A DNA stretch of 64,000 bases. Origin: Bacillota bacterium (GTDB taxonomy: Bacteria; Bacillota; Dethiobacteria; Dethiobacterales; Dethiobacteraceae). Below, in pieces: positions 36,107 to 44,600 of the stretch; the first letter of the stretch is position 1, and the number at the start of each line of letters is the position of its first letter. The notes below the pieces were generated by a model that saw nothing but the letters and a program-made list of their open reading frames with translations, was not told the origin of the DNA and searched no databases. The stretch is from NCBI GenBank assembly GCA_018725565.1, contig QLUR01000010.1, positions 1-64,000 on the forward strand. Reading direction: 5' to 3'. The position numbers were made by a program, and so were the translations under genes.

Positions 36107-37424
36107 CGGGCAAGCGCCCTCCAATCGCCTCAGGAGAAAAGTCCCGCAGCACTGTTAAGAAAGCCTCAATTGCTCCGCGCGCCTCTTTTGCGCCCACAAA
36201 CCGGATGTTGCTCCGGGGAACTGCCTTTTCCACGACTCCGGCAGTCATCCCTGTCAACAGCCCTTCCGCCCATACTCCCGCTGTTTGCGGGTTATTATTA
36301 ACCCAAACCGCGCTTTGCGCCACCTCATGCAAGAATCTGTCCACAAATTCCGGGTAACCGTTAATCACGGCGTTGCTGATCAGCAGCGAGGCCTGCGGAT
36401 AGCTGACCCCCAGTCCGGTTGCCCTTGCCCACTCCTGCTGAAAGTCCAGCACCACCGAAAAATCCTGCCTTCTCGTCAGCACCTGGGTCACTGCCGGCTC
36501 TGCCAGCACGGCCGTTTTGACCCGGCCGGCAAGCACCGCCTGAGCCAGTTCCGTTACACTGCCCAAGTACCTTAAAGTAACGTCCCGGTCAGGATTCAGA
36601 CCGTTTTGAGCCAACAGGTATCTCAATACTATATCGGGGGTACGCCCTCTGCCAAAAGTGTAGAGTTCTTTCCCGCGCAAATCTTGCCAGTTGCTGATAT
36701 TCTCGCTGCTTATCAGATATAGCGTCCCCCAGATATTTACTGCGGCAAGCCGGTAAGGGATGTTTCTGTTATAAAAGATAGCCGCCTCGTTGGTGGGAAC
36801 AATGGCGATGTCGGCTTCTCCTGATACTACCTTGGCGGCCAGTAGTTCCGGGGAGCGGACTATTTCATAGCTGACGGTTACATTTCTGCCCATGGGGGGG
36901 CGTTCTCTAAGCAGCCTGACCATGCTTAGGGCTGTAACGCCGTCCGGAATTGCCACCCGCACAGTAAGAGCCGGGACAGAGCTCAACTGAACAGTCCTGG
37001 TCGCCGCTTCCCAGTTGACGCGCCAGCCAAGACCGGTACCCAGAAAGCGCAAAGGAACAAAGAGGCGTCCATCCAGCAGTACCGGTGCCGTATCCAACCG
37101 GATCTGGCGACCGTTGCTGGCGGCCACAGCCTGTCCTGCCGTCAGCCTGATAACGGTATCGCCATCAGTCACGGTTACGCTTCTTTCCCCAGCGTTCCAG
37201 CTGACACGGGCACCAAGCCGCTCGGCAACAACCCGGTAAGGCACCATAACCCGGCGATTGACCAGCTGCGGTGACACACCCCCAAGCTCTGTACCGTCGA
37301 CAACAACCCGGATCGGCCGTGTGTCAGCAGCATGAACAACGGGCGTAGCACCCGTCAGCAAAACAAATACTAACATTAAAAATATACCAAGATTTCCTGG
37401 CCTAACCTTGTCTATGCCTTTCAT
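36081..37424 (-). CDS. NMT1-type binding protein fused to N-terminal copper-amine-oxidase-N-like repeats
   Basis: 447 aa. A signal peptide (to about 32) is followed by a Cu_amine_oxidN1-type region (about 40-150; MVPYRVVAERLGARVSWN and FVPLRFLGTGLGWRVNWE are its two repeats), a fold common in Firmicute surface proteins. An NMT1-like solute-binding domain (about 155-447) follows, with VRVAIPDGVTALSMVRLL, ADIAIVPTNEAAI and DLRGKELYTFGRG. The stalk fusion would replace a lipid anchor in this ABC system. ATG follows GGGAGGT. A paralogue lies at 45726-47048. Confidence 0.88.
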   Translation of the reverse strand: MKGIDKVRPGNLGIFLMLVFVLLTGATPVVHAADTRPIRVVVDGTELGGVSPQLVNRRVMVPYRVVAERLGARVSWNAGERSVTVTDGDTVIRLTAGQAVAASNGRQIRLDTAPVLLDGRLFVPLRFLGTGLGWRVNWEAATRTVQLSSVPALTVRVAIPDGVTALSMVRLLRERPPMGRNVTVSYEIVRSPELLAAKVVSGEADIAIVPTNEAAIFYNRNIPYRLAAVNIWGTLYLISSENISNWQDLRGKELYTFGRGRTPDIVLRYLLAQNGLNPDRDVTLRYLGSVTELAQAVLAGRVKTAVLAEPAVTQVLTRRQDFSVVLDFQQEWARATGLGVSYPQASLLISNAVINGYPEFVDRFLHEVAQSAVWVNNNPQTAGVWAEGLLTGMTAGVVEKAVPRSNIRFVGAKEARGAIEAFLTVLRDFSPEAIGGRLPGEAFYFQR

Positions 37425-37460
37425 AAATGAACCTCCCTGAGCTTGGGGTCGCTCGCCTAC

Positions 37461-37489
37461 ATTGTAGCATGAGTACTGGAAGCTGACAA
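37461..37489 (-). promoter_or_regulatory. Sigma-A promoter of the ABC/two-component operon
   Basis: Minus strand TTGTCA, 17-base spacer, TGC-TACAAT. The same -10 block (ATGCTACAATGTAGG) recurs upstream of vapBC at 56842. The remainder of 37490-37688 shows no gene. Confidence 0.75.
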
Positions 37490-37688
37490 CAGCAAGTCCC
37501 CGCTGCGACTGGCGGCTTTGTGCCGTTCCTTAAAGTCTGCCCTGCATCTGGTTCAGTGGGGCCGGAACGCTCTCCGCTGCAACCCGGCTGTCAGTCTATG
37601 CTGTCCAACGCCCGGAGATAACGGTCTTTTAGATCGCAAAGAATACGCAGCCGTCAATTGTTAAGAACGTCTTAAACCACACCGTGGC

Positions 37689-38099
37689 CTACCTTGGGGC
37701 ACGTATGCCAAGGTACTCCATTAGGGCTGTTTGCAGCACTTTAGAGAAGTTCACGCCTTGCTCCTCAGCTGACTCTTTTAGCCACGCAGGGATAGTCACG
37801 TTGGTCTTGACAGCCCTATTATCCAGTTCGTTCCGAGCAAGTTCAGGGAAAACAGAAACAGGGGCCACAATGTACCCGTCTGCCGTCTCAGGATCGATCT
37901 GCGGTTTCTTTGAAGGCACGGGGATTTCATCGCCATCTTTCTCCATCCCGTAGATGTGTAAGCCAAGTGCCTCAGCAACATTCAGCTGGGCCTGCTCAAA
38001 ATCTTTACCCATACTCACACACCCCGGAAGATCGGGAAAATACACTCCGTAACCATCCTCTGTAGGCTCAAACACGGCAAGATAAGTAAGTTTACGCAT
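37689..38099 (-). CDS. hicB: HicB-family antitoxin
   Basis: 136 aa. N-terminal HicB fold (YLAVFEPTEDGYGVYFPDLPGCVSMG, here in two parts: VFEPTEDGYGVYF and DLPGCVSMG) and a C-terminal ribbon-helix-helix-like segment (NVTIPAWLKESAEEQGVNFS). Start ATG 38099 follows AAAGGAG. It neutralises the HicA-like RNase encoded just upstream and probably represses the operon. Confidence 0.9.
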   Translation of the reverse strand: MRKLTYLAVFEPTEDGYGVYFPDLPGCVSMGKDFEQAQLNVAEALGLHIYGMEKDGDEIPVPSKKPQIDPETADGYIVAPVSVFPELARNELDNRAVKTNVTIPAWLKESAEEQGVNFSKVLQTALMEYLGIRAPR

Positions 38100-38134
38100 A
38101 ACCGTGACTCCTTTCTTTTGGCTTGGCAGGGTTA

Positions 38135-38323
38135 TCATTTTAGCCCCGCCTGCCTAAGAATACTGTTTAGAGTTCCGGGAGGAATATCGCCTGAGTGGTC
38201 TGAGACTGTGACTTTTCCTTTTTTCGTCGGATGCTTTAGCTGTATGTGAGACCCTCTGTTTCGGGTTTCTATCTCCCGCCATCCGTCCTTATGCAGTAGT
38301 TTTAGTATTTCTCTGACCGTTAT
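38135..38323 (-). CDS. hicA: HicA-family mRNA interferase with ATA in place of a start codon
   Basis: 62 codons translated by hand: TVREILKLLHKDGWREIE, then RNRGSHIQLKHPTKKGK (catalytic His about 26 in GSH), VTVSDHSGDIPPGTLNSIL, ending RQAGLK. Every HicA hallmark is in place and the frame is open. The codon where HicA proteins begin is ATA (38321-38323), preceded by GGGAGGG at normal distance; no in-frame ATG, GTG or TTG is nearby. Either ATA is used inefficiently or the toxin has lost its start. HicB follows after 35 bases. Confidence 0.8.
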   Translation of the reverse strand: MTVREILKLLHKDGWREIETRNRGSHIQLKHPTKKGKVTVSDHSGDIPPGTLNSILRQAGLK

Positions 38324-38396
38324 TGTTGCTCCCTCCCCACATCTTTGGTATACGCATAAATTATACGCATGTTAAGAGGAATCCAGCGTGCTGTAG

Positions 38397-39125
38397 TCAG
38401 CGCTCAGCCACTGCAACCGTGGCCTGAGAATCAGCCGACTGATATTCTCCATAGTTATAATCCCCGTATACCCTGACCTTGGCAAAGCCTGCCTCCAGGA
38501 GCAAGGTTTCCAACTCAGTCCGCCGGATTGGCCGCAGCGTGATCCTGTTTTCAAAACGGTCTGTGCCCTTATCCTTCCGGGTCACTTCCAGGACGGAATC
38601 AAACAGCAGACACTCCTCTCCCCGTGGGCGGTATATACGGGAAAAGCGTAAGCCTTCCCGTTCAATCAGCGGCAACTCCGTGTCTCCTGAAGCGAGGATA
38701 CGGTCAAAATTGACGATTTGCAGCACAGCCCTGCCGGGACTGCGCAGCACTCTGTGCATGGCTGCCAACGCCATTTTTAAATCATTCTTTTCCAGCAAAT
38801 GAGCCAGCGAATTGCCGATGCAAAAAAGGCCGCCGAACACAAGTCCAAGAGCATCGGGTTCACGCATGTCGCCCACCGCGAACTTAGCCGCCCCGGCTGC
38901 TGCTGCCTTTTTTTGAGCTCGTTCCACCAGGGCCGGCTCCAGGTCCGTCCCCCATGCCTCATAACCGAGACGCGCCAGTTCAAGCGCGTATGTGCCCGTA
39001 CCGCAGGCCAGGTCAAGAACCCTACGGGCCCCCACAGCAGAAAATTCTCTGTGCAGGAATGCAGTTTTGCTTTGTTCCAGAGGAAAGATTAAATCATAAT
39101 GGCCGGCCAGGCTGTGATAAAACAT
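38397..39125 (-). CDS. Class I SAM-dependent methyltransferase
   Basis: 242 aa; motif I VLDLACGTGTYALELA, acidic GTDLEPALVERA, and post-motif FCIGNSLAHLLE, characteristic of small-molecule methyltransferases. ATG follows TTGGAGG. The target is not predictable, and neighbours (toxin-antitoxin genes) give no help. Confidence 0.87.
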   Translation of the reverse strand: MFYHSLAGHYDLIFPLEQSKTAFLHREFSAVGARRVLDLACGTGTYALELARLGYEAWGTDLEPALVERAQKKAAAAGAAKFAVGDMREPDALGLVFGGLFCIGNSLAHLLEKNDLKMALAAMHRVLRSPGRAVLQIVNFDRILASGDTELPLIEREGLRFSRIYRPRGEECLLFDSVLEVTRKDKGTDRFENRITLRPIRRTELETLLLEAGFAKVRVYGDYNYGEYQSADSQATVAVAER

Positions 39126-39158
39126 CGGACCTCCAAAATTGCCGTCAGTGGACCTGAC

Positions 39159-39377
39159 TCATTCCATCTCGTCCCACATCTCATCCACCGAAGCGTAAGC
39201 TTTCAATTTTCCTTCTCGGGCTTCTTTGCGCCCTTCCTCGATGGCGGCGCGGATTTCCGGTTTCCAGGCCCATATTTCGTCTTTTGGAATTACCGTAATC
39301 GGTGTAATAATTACCCGGCCTCTTTTGATTTCAATCTCCAGATCATCGCCATTTTTTAACCTCAGGGCCTTGACCAC
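39159..39377 (-). CDS. AbrB/MazE-like antitoxin, N-terminally truncated
   Basis: 72 aa from GTG 39377. The sequence NGDDLEIEIKRGRVIITP matches the second half of an AbrB/MazE swapped-hairpin domain. The first half (usual KWGNSxxVRIP part) is missing: an in-frame TAA lies a few codons upstream. The C-terminal tail with EIRAAIEEGRKEAREGK resembles antitoxin tails. No toxin gene is adjacent. Probably a remnant; expression uncertain. Confidence 0.45.
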   Translation of the reverse strand: MVKALRLKNGDDLEIEIKRGRVIITPITVIPKDEIWAWKPEIRAAIEEGRKEAREGKLKAYASVDEMWDEME

Positions 39378-39542
39378 TGTGCGAAATTCGTACTTTTATT
39401 ATATTGCTCCGAGCGTCAAAAGTAAACGACGGCGCCAGTGCTTTTTCGTTAAATGGACCAGGTGGGGTTAGCTTATCCGGCCGTCTGCCCATTTTCTCCA
39501 GAGTTGTCCAGCGGCTTCCACTACCAGCGGGTCAAATTATGT

Positions 39543-39818
39543 CTATCCTTTTCCGTTCCTTAATGCCTGCTTCAGGTCTGCCACCCCTCGTTTGGTAAAG
39601 ATGATGGGCAGCCGGCGGCGCTTGGCCTGTCCTTTGACACAGTCCATCAGCGCATGGTTGACATAGTCGTGAACAATCAGAATCATATCAACATGCCGCG
39701 GAATGTCCTTTTTCCTTTCCTTGCGTCCCGACCAATGAATAATTTCACTGGCTCCGTAATCTTCGAGTTCCTTGGGCATGTTACCAAGCCTGTCCGCCCC
39801 CACCAATAAAACAGTCAT
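39543..39818 (-). CDS. DUF2325 protein, Fur-box controlled
   Basis: 91 aa; begins TVLLVGADRLGNMPKEL and contains HVDMILIVHDYVNHALMD and RLPIIFTKRGVADLKQAL, the layout of the DUF2325 family (function unknown, common in Firmicutes next to iron genes). Start ATG 39818 follows GGAG. A canonical promoter with a Fur box at its start site lies 26-75 bases upstream, so iron limitation should induce it. Confidence 0.75.
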   Translation of the reverse strand: MTVLLVGADRLGNMPKELEDYGASEIIHWSGRKERKKDIPRHVDMILIVHDYVNHALMDCVKGQAKRRRLPIIFTKRGVADLKQALRNGKG

Positions 39819-39843
39819 GTTGTTCACTCCATTTCAGCGATAT

Positions 39844-39858
39844 TGAAAATCATTCTCA
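39844..39858. promoter_or_regulatory. Fur box upstream of the DUF2325 gene
   Basis: TGAAAATCATTCTCA, two mismatches to the 7-1-7 consensus TGATAATNATTATCA. It lies immediately downstream of the -10 of the promoter at 39865-39893. Confidence 0.7.
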
Positions 39859-39864
39859 CAACAA

Positions 39865-39893
39865 AGTATATAGCTTAGTTCTCCCGCTGTCAA
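39865..39893 (-). promoter_or_regulatory. Sigma-A promoter, Fur-regulated
   Basis: Minus strand TTGACA, 17-base spacer, TATACT, with the Fur box starting 6 bases after the -10. Confidence 0.8.
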
Positions 39894-39944
39894 GTATTTT
39901 TGCCGCCCTAAACGGTCCTGCCGGAAGGTTTTCCTCCAGGGGCT

Positions 39945-40481
39945 TCAGCTGATTCCAACAACCGTAAACAAGTCGCCTGCGGCGGAGGCCATCAAAAAGG
40001 CTGCTATCTCCTCTTTTAGCTTCTGCAGCTGAATCGCTTCTTCCGATGTAATCGTACCGGCATGAACTTTATGCGAAAGCTCGATAAATTCGGAAGGGAT
40101 AAGCCCGTGCTTCAGGGTCAGACTGACCTTCTTCCCGTTATACGCCACTTCAAAATAGTATTTGCCTCCGACTCCGTCAGCGGCATCAGGCGCCTCCTTA
40201 TCAATGGCGATACTCTGGTCGACTGTCAGCCTGCCTTGGGTGTTCGCCCTGGTGACCATTTCAATTCCGTCGATAATTCCCGGGCCGTTAACAGCAAGCC
40301 GGATAATGATTTTATCGCGGGGCACGATTTCCCCGCCTGCCAGACAGGACAGCGCCAGTTCCAGCATTTTATAAGCCATGGCGACTCCGGCCACAAATGA
40401 GCAACCGTGGTATTTTAACATCTCCTGATGGGATACTTGAATAACTGTTCCCTGGTCCCTGACACATATGACATCGGCCAC
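39945..40481 (-). CDS. Uncharacterised protein, possibly FmdE-like
   Basis: 178 aa. Start GTG 40481 was chosen because GGAGGTG lies 5-12 bases before it; the ATG at 40496 overlaps that site. The segment KYHGCSFVAGVAMAYKMLELAL and the later NGPGIIDGIEMVTRANTQGRL vaguely follow the FmdE pattern (H-x-H-CPG...GxR, then GC-x-DAIQ). The CPG cysteine and the second His are not conserved, so any metal site would differ. It follows the H-cluster protein by 38 bases and is probably in the same operon. Function unknown. Confidence 0.55.
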   Translation of the reverse strand: MADVICVRDQGTVIQVSHQEMLKYHGCSFVAGVAMAYKMLELALSCLAGGEIVPRDKIIIRLAVNGPGIIDGIEMVTRANTQGRLTVDQSIAIDKEAPDAADGVGGKYYFEVAYNGKKVSLTLKHGLIPSEFIELSHKVHAGTITSEEAIQLQKLKEEIAAFLMASAAGDLFTVVGIS

Positions 40482-40519
40482 TTTGTTCACCTCCATTGCT
40501 GAATTAACGGGGACGCCGA

Positions 40520-41599
40520 CTAATAATAAGTCACAAAATCCGACAAATTCAGTTCCCGGTTAAATCTGCGGAACATCTCCTGCACTATGCGATGGTTCTC
40601 CGCCGCCTCAGGACCGGCGTGACTGACAACCAGCTTCTGCAAAGAGTCGGGCGCCGGCACCTGTCCGGTACCCGGGCCGCCGTCGCAGGGGTCGGCACAG
40701 TTATATGCTTCGAGCAAGTCGGGCAGCTTACCCTTCTGCCGCACTACTTCCCTGAATTCTGCCAAATACTCATAAACCCTTTCAGGTCCGCTGATTTTCT
40801 CAAAACACCCGGTTGGGAGATGGGGAAGTATACTTTCGCGCAACCCGCCATAGAACCCCAGGGTTCTGCCGTTGCCGACTGCGTCGTCGTCGAAGCCTGC
40901 GGCCGGATAGGTGTCAAGTTCTATTCCCTGTTCACTGAAATATTCCTTTAGACGACCGAGCGTAACGTTGTAGGAAACCAGGGCACTGCCGACGGTACGC
41001 ATCTCTGCCCGCTTCGCAATGCAAGGTGAAAGGAAAGCCAGTTTTTCCTCCGCTCTCCTGTATTTCCTGAGAAAAATTGCCGCGCAATGCAGCGGGCTGA
41101 AAACCGGGATAAGCTGCCGCCGCAACCCCGGCAGGTGGCATTGAATGAATCGGGAGACCGCCGCACAGGGCGAGGCTATAAGCCCGGCGCCGGGATTCCG
41201 CCGCAAGACCTCCACATATGCCCAAATTGTTATATCCGCGTAAAAAAGGACATTGTAAATTGAGTCAACTCCTGACTGCTTCAGGAATCCGAACAGTTTT
41301 GCCGGCGATGCAAACTGGCTGTGAACCGCCGGCGCCACTAAAAGGGAAATAGGTGTTCCCCGTCGCAGGTCTTCAAGAAATAAAGCGGTATCGTCTTGAT
41401 AACTAATCGCCCGGCGGGGGCAGGCGGACAGGCACTCGCCGCAGCCGACACAACCGTTTTGCATGACGCTGTTCAGCGAAGATGTTCCCCTTTTTGCTGC
41501 CGGGCAGATTCTGAGGCACCTCTTGCATTCGGCACAATCGCTGTTGACGGCCATATCACCAGCCGTTAATTGCTCGGCTGAAGGATCATCCGGCATCAT
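40520..41599 (-). CDS. [FeFe]-hydrogenase-like H-cluster protein with two ferredoxin clusters
   Basis: 359 aa. Two [4Fe-4S] motifs at the N terminus (CAECKRCLRICP, CVGCGECLSACP), then an iron-hydrogenase large-subunit domain. H-cluster ligands are discernible: SPCAAV (L1), LSPCIAKRAE (L2) and NCADPCDGG (L3, C-x3-C). The neighbouring L1 cysteine that relays protons in catalytic enzymes is replaced by Pro. That resembles sensory or group C/D relatives rather than a fast hydrogenase. ATG 41599 starts 5 bases after the stop of the giant activase, so the two are coupled. Confidence 0.82.
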   Translation of the reverse strand: MMPDDPSAEQLTAGDMAVNSDCAECKRCLRICPAAKRGTSSLNSVMQNGCVGCGECLSACPRRAISYQDDTALFLEDLRRGTPISLLVAPAVHSQFASPAKLFGFLKQSGVDSIYNVLFYADITIWAYVEVLRRNPGAGLIASPCAAVSRFIQCHLPGLRRQLIPVFSPLHCAAIFLRKYRRAEEKLAFLSPCIAKRAEMRTVGSALVSYNVTLGRLKEYFSEQGIELDTYPAAGFDDDAVGNGRTLGFYGGLRESILPHLPTGCFEKISGPERVYEYLAEFREVVRQKGKLPDLLEAYNCADPCDGGPGTGQVPAPDSLQKLVVSHAGPEAAENHRIVQEMFRRFNRELNLSDFVTYY

Positions 41600-41603
41600 C
41601 TCT

Positions 41604-44600
41604 TTAACCTCTGGAACCAACGCTGTTTAACCTTACTCTGTCAAGATTAATGCCGCCATCATTTTCTTTTTTCAGCGGCAGGTTATGAACAAAAGTCTGC
41701 AAACGCATTTCATCATTCTCGTTCTTCTTCCCGTCTATCCCGATATTCAGCCAGGCGCCATGCTCCTTGAACCGCTCAGAAAAAATGTTCGTCAGCAACG
41801 CTGTATTTTCATACAATGATGCCACGTTAATAATGGCGTGCGCGCCCTCTTCACGGGCCAGCATTGCCTTGCCGATGCGGTACATGCCAAAACCGCCGTA
41901 CAGACAAGGGAGATACTCTTTGCTGAAGCGGGTAATTTTTTCTGCCCGCTGCTGCAGAAGCTTACCGGCGCCGGAGAAAACTTGTTCCGCTTCAGCAGAC
42001 AACCTGCCAAGGACTGACCGGTATCTGAGATAAATGAACAGTTCCTTCTTGGCTTTTGCTTCCGCCTGCTTCTCAGATAAATAATGATAAATGACCTCTG
42101 CTAACGGCGCCAACTTAATTTGCGCGCCAAGCCGTTCTGCGCTTTCTACCAGGTTAGCGTTCAGTTCCGGCCTGTAAAGCAGGTACGGCTCTCCCACCAA
42201 GGCCAGCAGCGGCCTGGTCTTTGGCTGTGTGGCCAAACGCGCAAAATCCGCGCCGGCCGCGGCTACCATTGCCTTAAGGTCCCGGACTCCGGCTAGCTGC
42301 TGCAGATACCCGGCAAACAGGTGATTGGCCATAGCCGGGTCATCGGTATATGGCCTGCTGTCCAGCAGCATTTCAGACAATACGTCTACCGCAAAAATCA
42401 TTCTAAACATTGCTGCGGTCAAGTCTGGTTCAAACAAAGATTTTTCAGTAAACAAGTCTTCCAGGAACGGCGCCACTACCTCTACTTGAGTCAGGCCTTG
42501 TTTATTGAGGAAAGTTTTAAGGAGCCTGGCATACTGGCCGTCGACCTCCGCGCCTTCCAGCGCCGGTATTAAGATCGCAATCCTGTCCAGGCGTTCTTTT
42601 TCTTTGGTTAATGTTGTCACCACGCTGCCAAGCAAAGCTGTCAAGGAGAAACACTCTTTGCCCGTGGTAAATGAACGTACCGCCTCTACGACCTCCTCCT
42701 GCGGAGGTTCCAGCAGCTGCGCCTTGTAACCGAACCGCCCCAGTGTGTTGGAAAGAGCAGTCGCATGCGGTCCCAAGTCGGGGAGAAATAGTTGTTTGCC
42801 GGCGCTGACAGCTGAAGATAGCGCCACTTTGGGCAAGCTGACACACCCGGCCTGCGGGCGTTGACTATTCAGGCTGCTGATAAATGCTTCCAGCCTGGTA
42901 ATGATACCAACCGGGGAGGAGTGCTCATCCACCTCCAGGTGCAAATACGGCTTATCCCCCATAATTTCCGACACATAATGCGTAAGCGCGGTGTCAGGAC
43001 CGCACCCGTGATTTGTAATAAATACCGGATAAAGATTGGGATGCTCTCTGGCAATCTGGACCGCAGCCAGAATATGCTGCCCAAAAGGCCAGTACATATT
43101 AGCGCAAAAGTCAGATACATCATAATCAGCAATGGGCAAGGCATCTTTAGGGATTATTTTAATGCCCATTTTGGCCAGTTCCTGAGGGATGCGCATATTC
43201 AAATGGCGGTCAATAATTCCGTACGGCCGGGTGATTAACACAAGAGCCTTTTCATCGGGAGATAAGTTCCGCAGGAACTCTCTCCCCGCTTTTTCCACGG
43301 CCTGTTCAAAGGCGTCCTTGGCCAGGAAGCCCGCCTTGATGGCTGGTAATAATTGCATCGCGCTTTTGCCCAGCTCGGCGCCCATTTTTAAGAATGTTTT
43401 AAGCAAATGCTGCCTGCCAAATTTAAACGACAGGACAGGGCTGATCAGTTTTACATTCTTTTGCCGCATCTGGCTGCCCAGCAAAACTTCTATGATTTTA
43501 GCCGCGCTTTGCATAAAAATACACGGGTAATCCTGTCTCGTCCTGGAAACCTGGTGTTTCATCGTGGCCAGCGCCGGCAGAAAGATATAATCCACATTTT
43601 TTTCCAGCAAATCCAGCACATGACCGGCAATCAGTTTCACCGGGAAGCACGTTTCCTCATATGTCACGCTTTCACTTAAACCCACGATCCGCTCGTCGGT
43701 GTGCCCGGAAATGACCACATTGTAACCGAGATAATGAAACATGGCCTGAAACATGGGAAACAGTTTATACATATACAATACACGCGGGATACCCACAGTT
43801 GGCGCCTCAGGATTCAACTTCCCGCGGTAATCCTTCATGAACAGGGCCTCCCGCAGGGCAAACAAAGGCGGCAACTGCACCTCTGTATTGCCGGCGGTGC
43901 CTTTGTCAAACATGTTACCGCGCGCGCCGCAGCCGCCTGACCCTGCTTCCCAGCCATGAAACTTGCTGGACAACCCCTGGCCCTGCAACTGCTCCCGGGC
44001 CTGCAGCGCCGCGCCCCAAGCCCCGGTTACGCTGAAAAACGGGGAAACTGTAATCTGCCGGCCGGTAATATTTTGCAGGGCGGCCAATACGGCCCTGTTA
44101 AAGGCCACTCCCCCCTGAAAATTAATTTTTGCGCCGATTTTTTTAAACCCCACAACCCGGTTCAGATAATTTTGGGCCACGGCATAACACAGTCCGGACA
44201 CGATATCCGGCAGAGGCGTGCCCAGCGCCAGGTGATGACGGACATTGGTGTCCATACAGACTGTGCAGCGTTCGCCCAAAGACACCGGCGTACTGGAGCT
44301 GAAAGCCAGCGGCGCGATCTCTTCTGCCGTAATGCCCAGTTTTTTGGCCTGCTCTTCCAGAAAAGAACCGGTACCGGCGGCGCAGACCTTATTCATTTCA
44401 AAACCGGTTACCACTCCGTTCTCCAGACGGATGAATTTAGCGTCCTGGCCGCCGATTTCAAATACCGTATCTGCCTCAGGGTCCGCCTCCACAGCGGCAC
44501 GCGCCTGAGCGAAAATTTCATCTGCCACCACATCCCCGCCCACCAGGCCACCTATTAAATAACGGCCGGAGCCGGTCACCCCCACCCCCAGAACGCGTTC

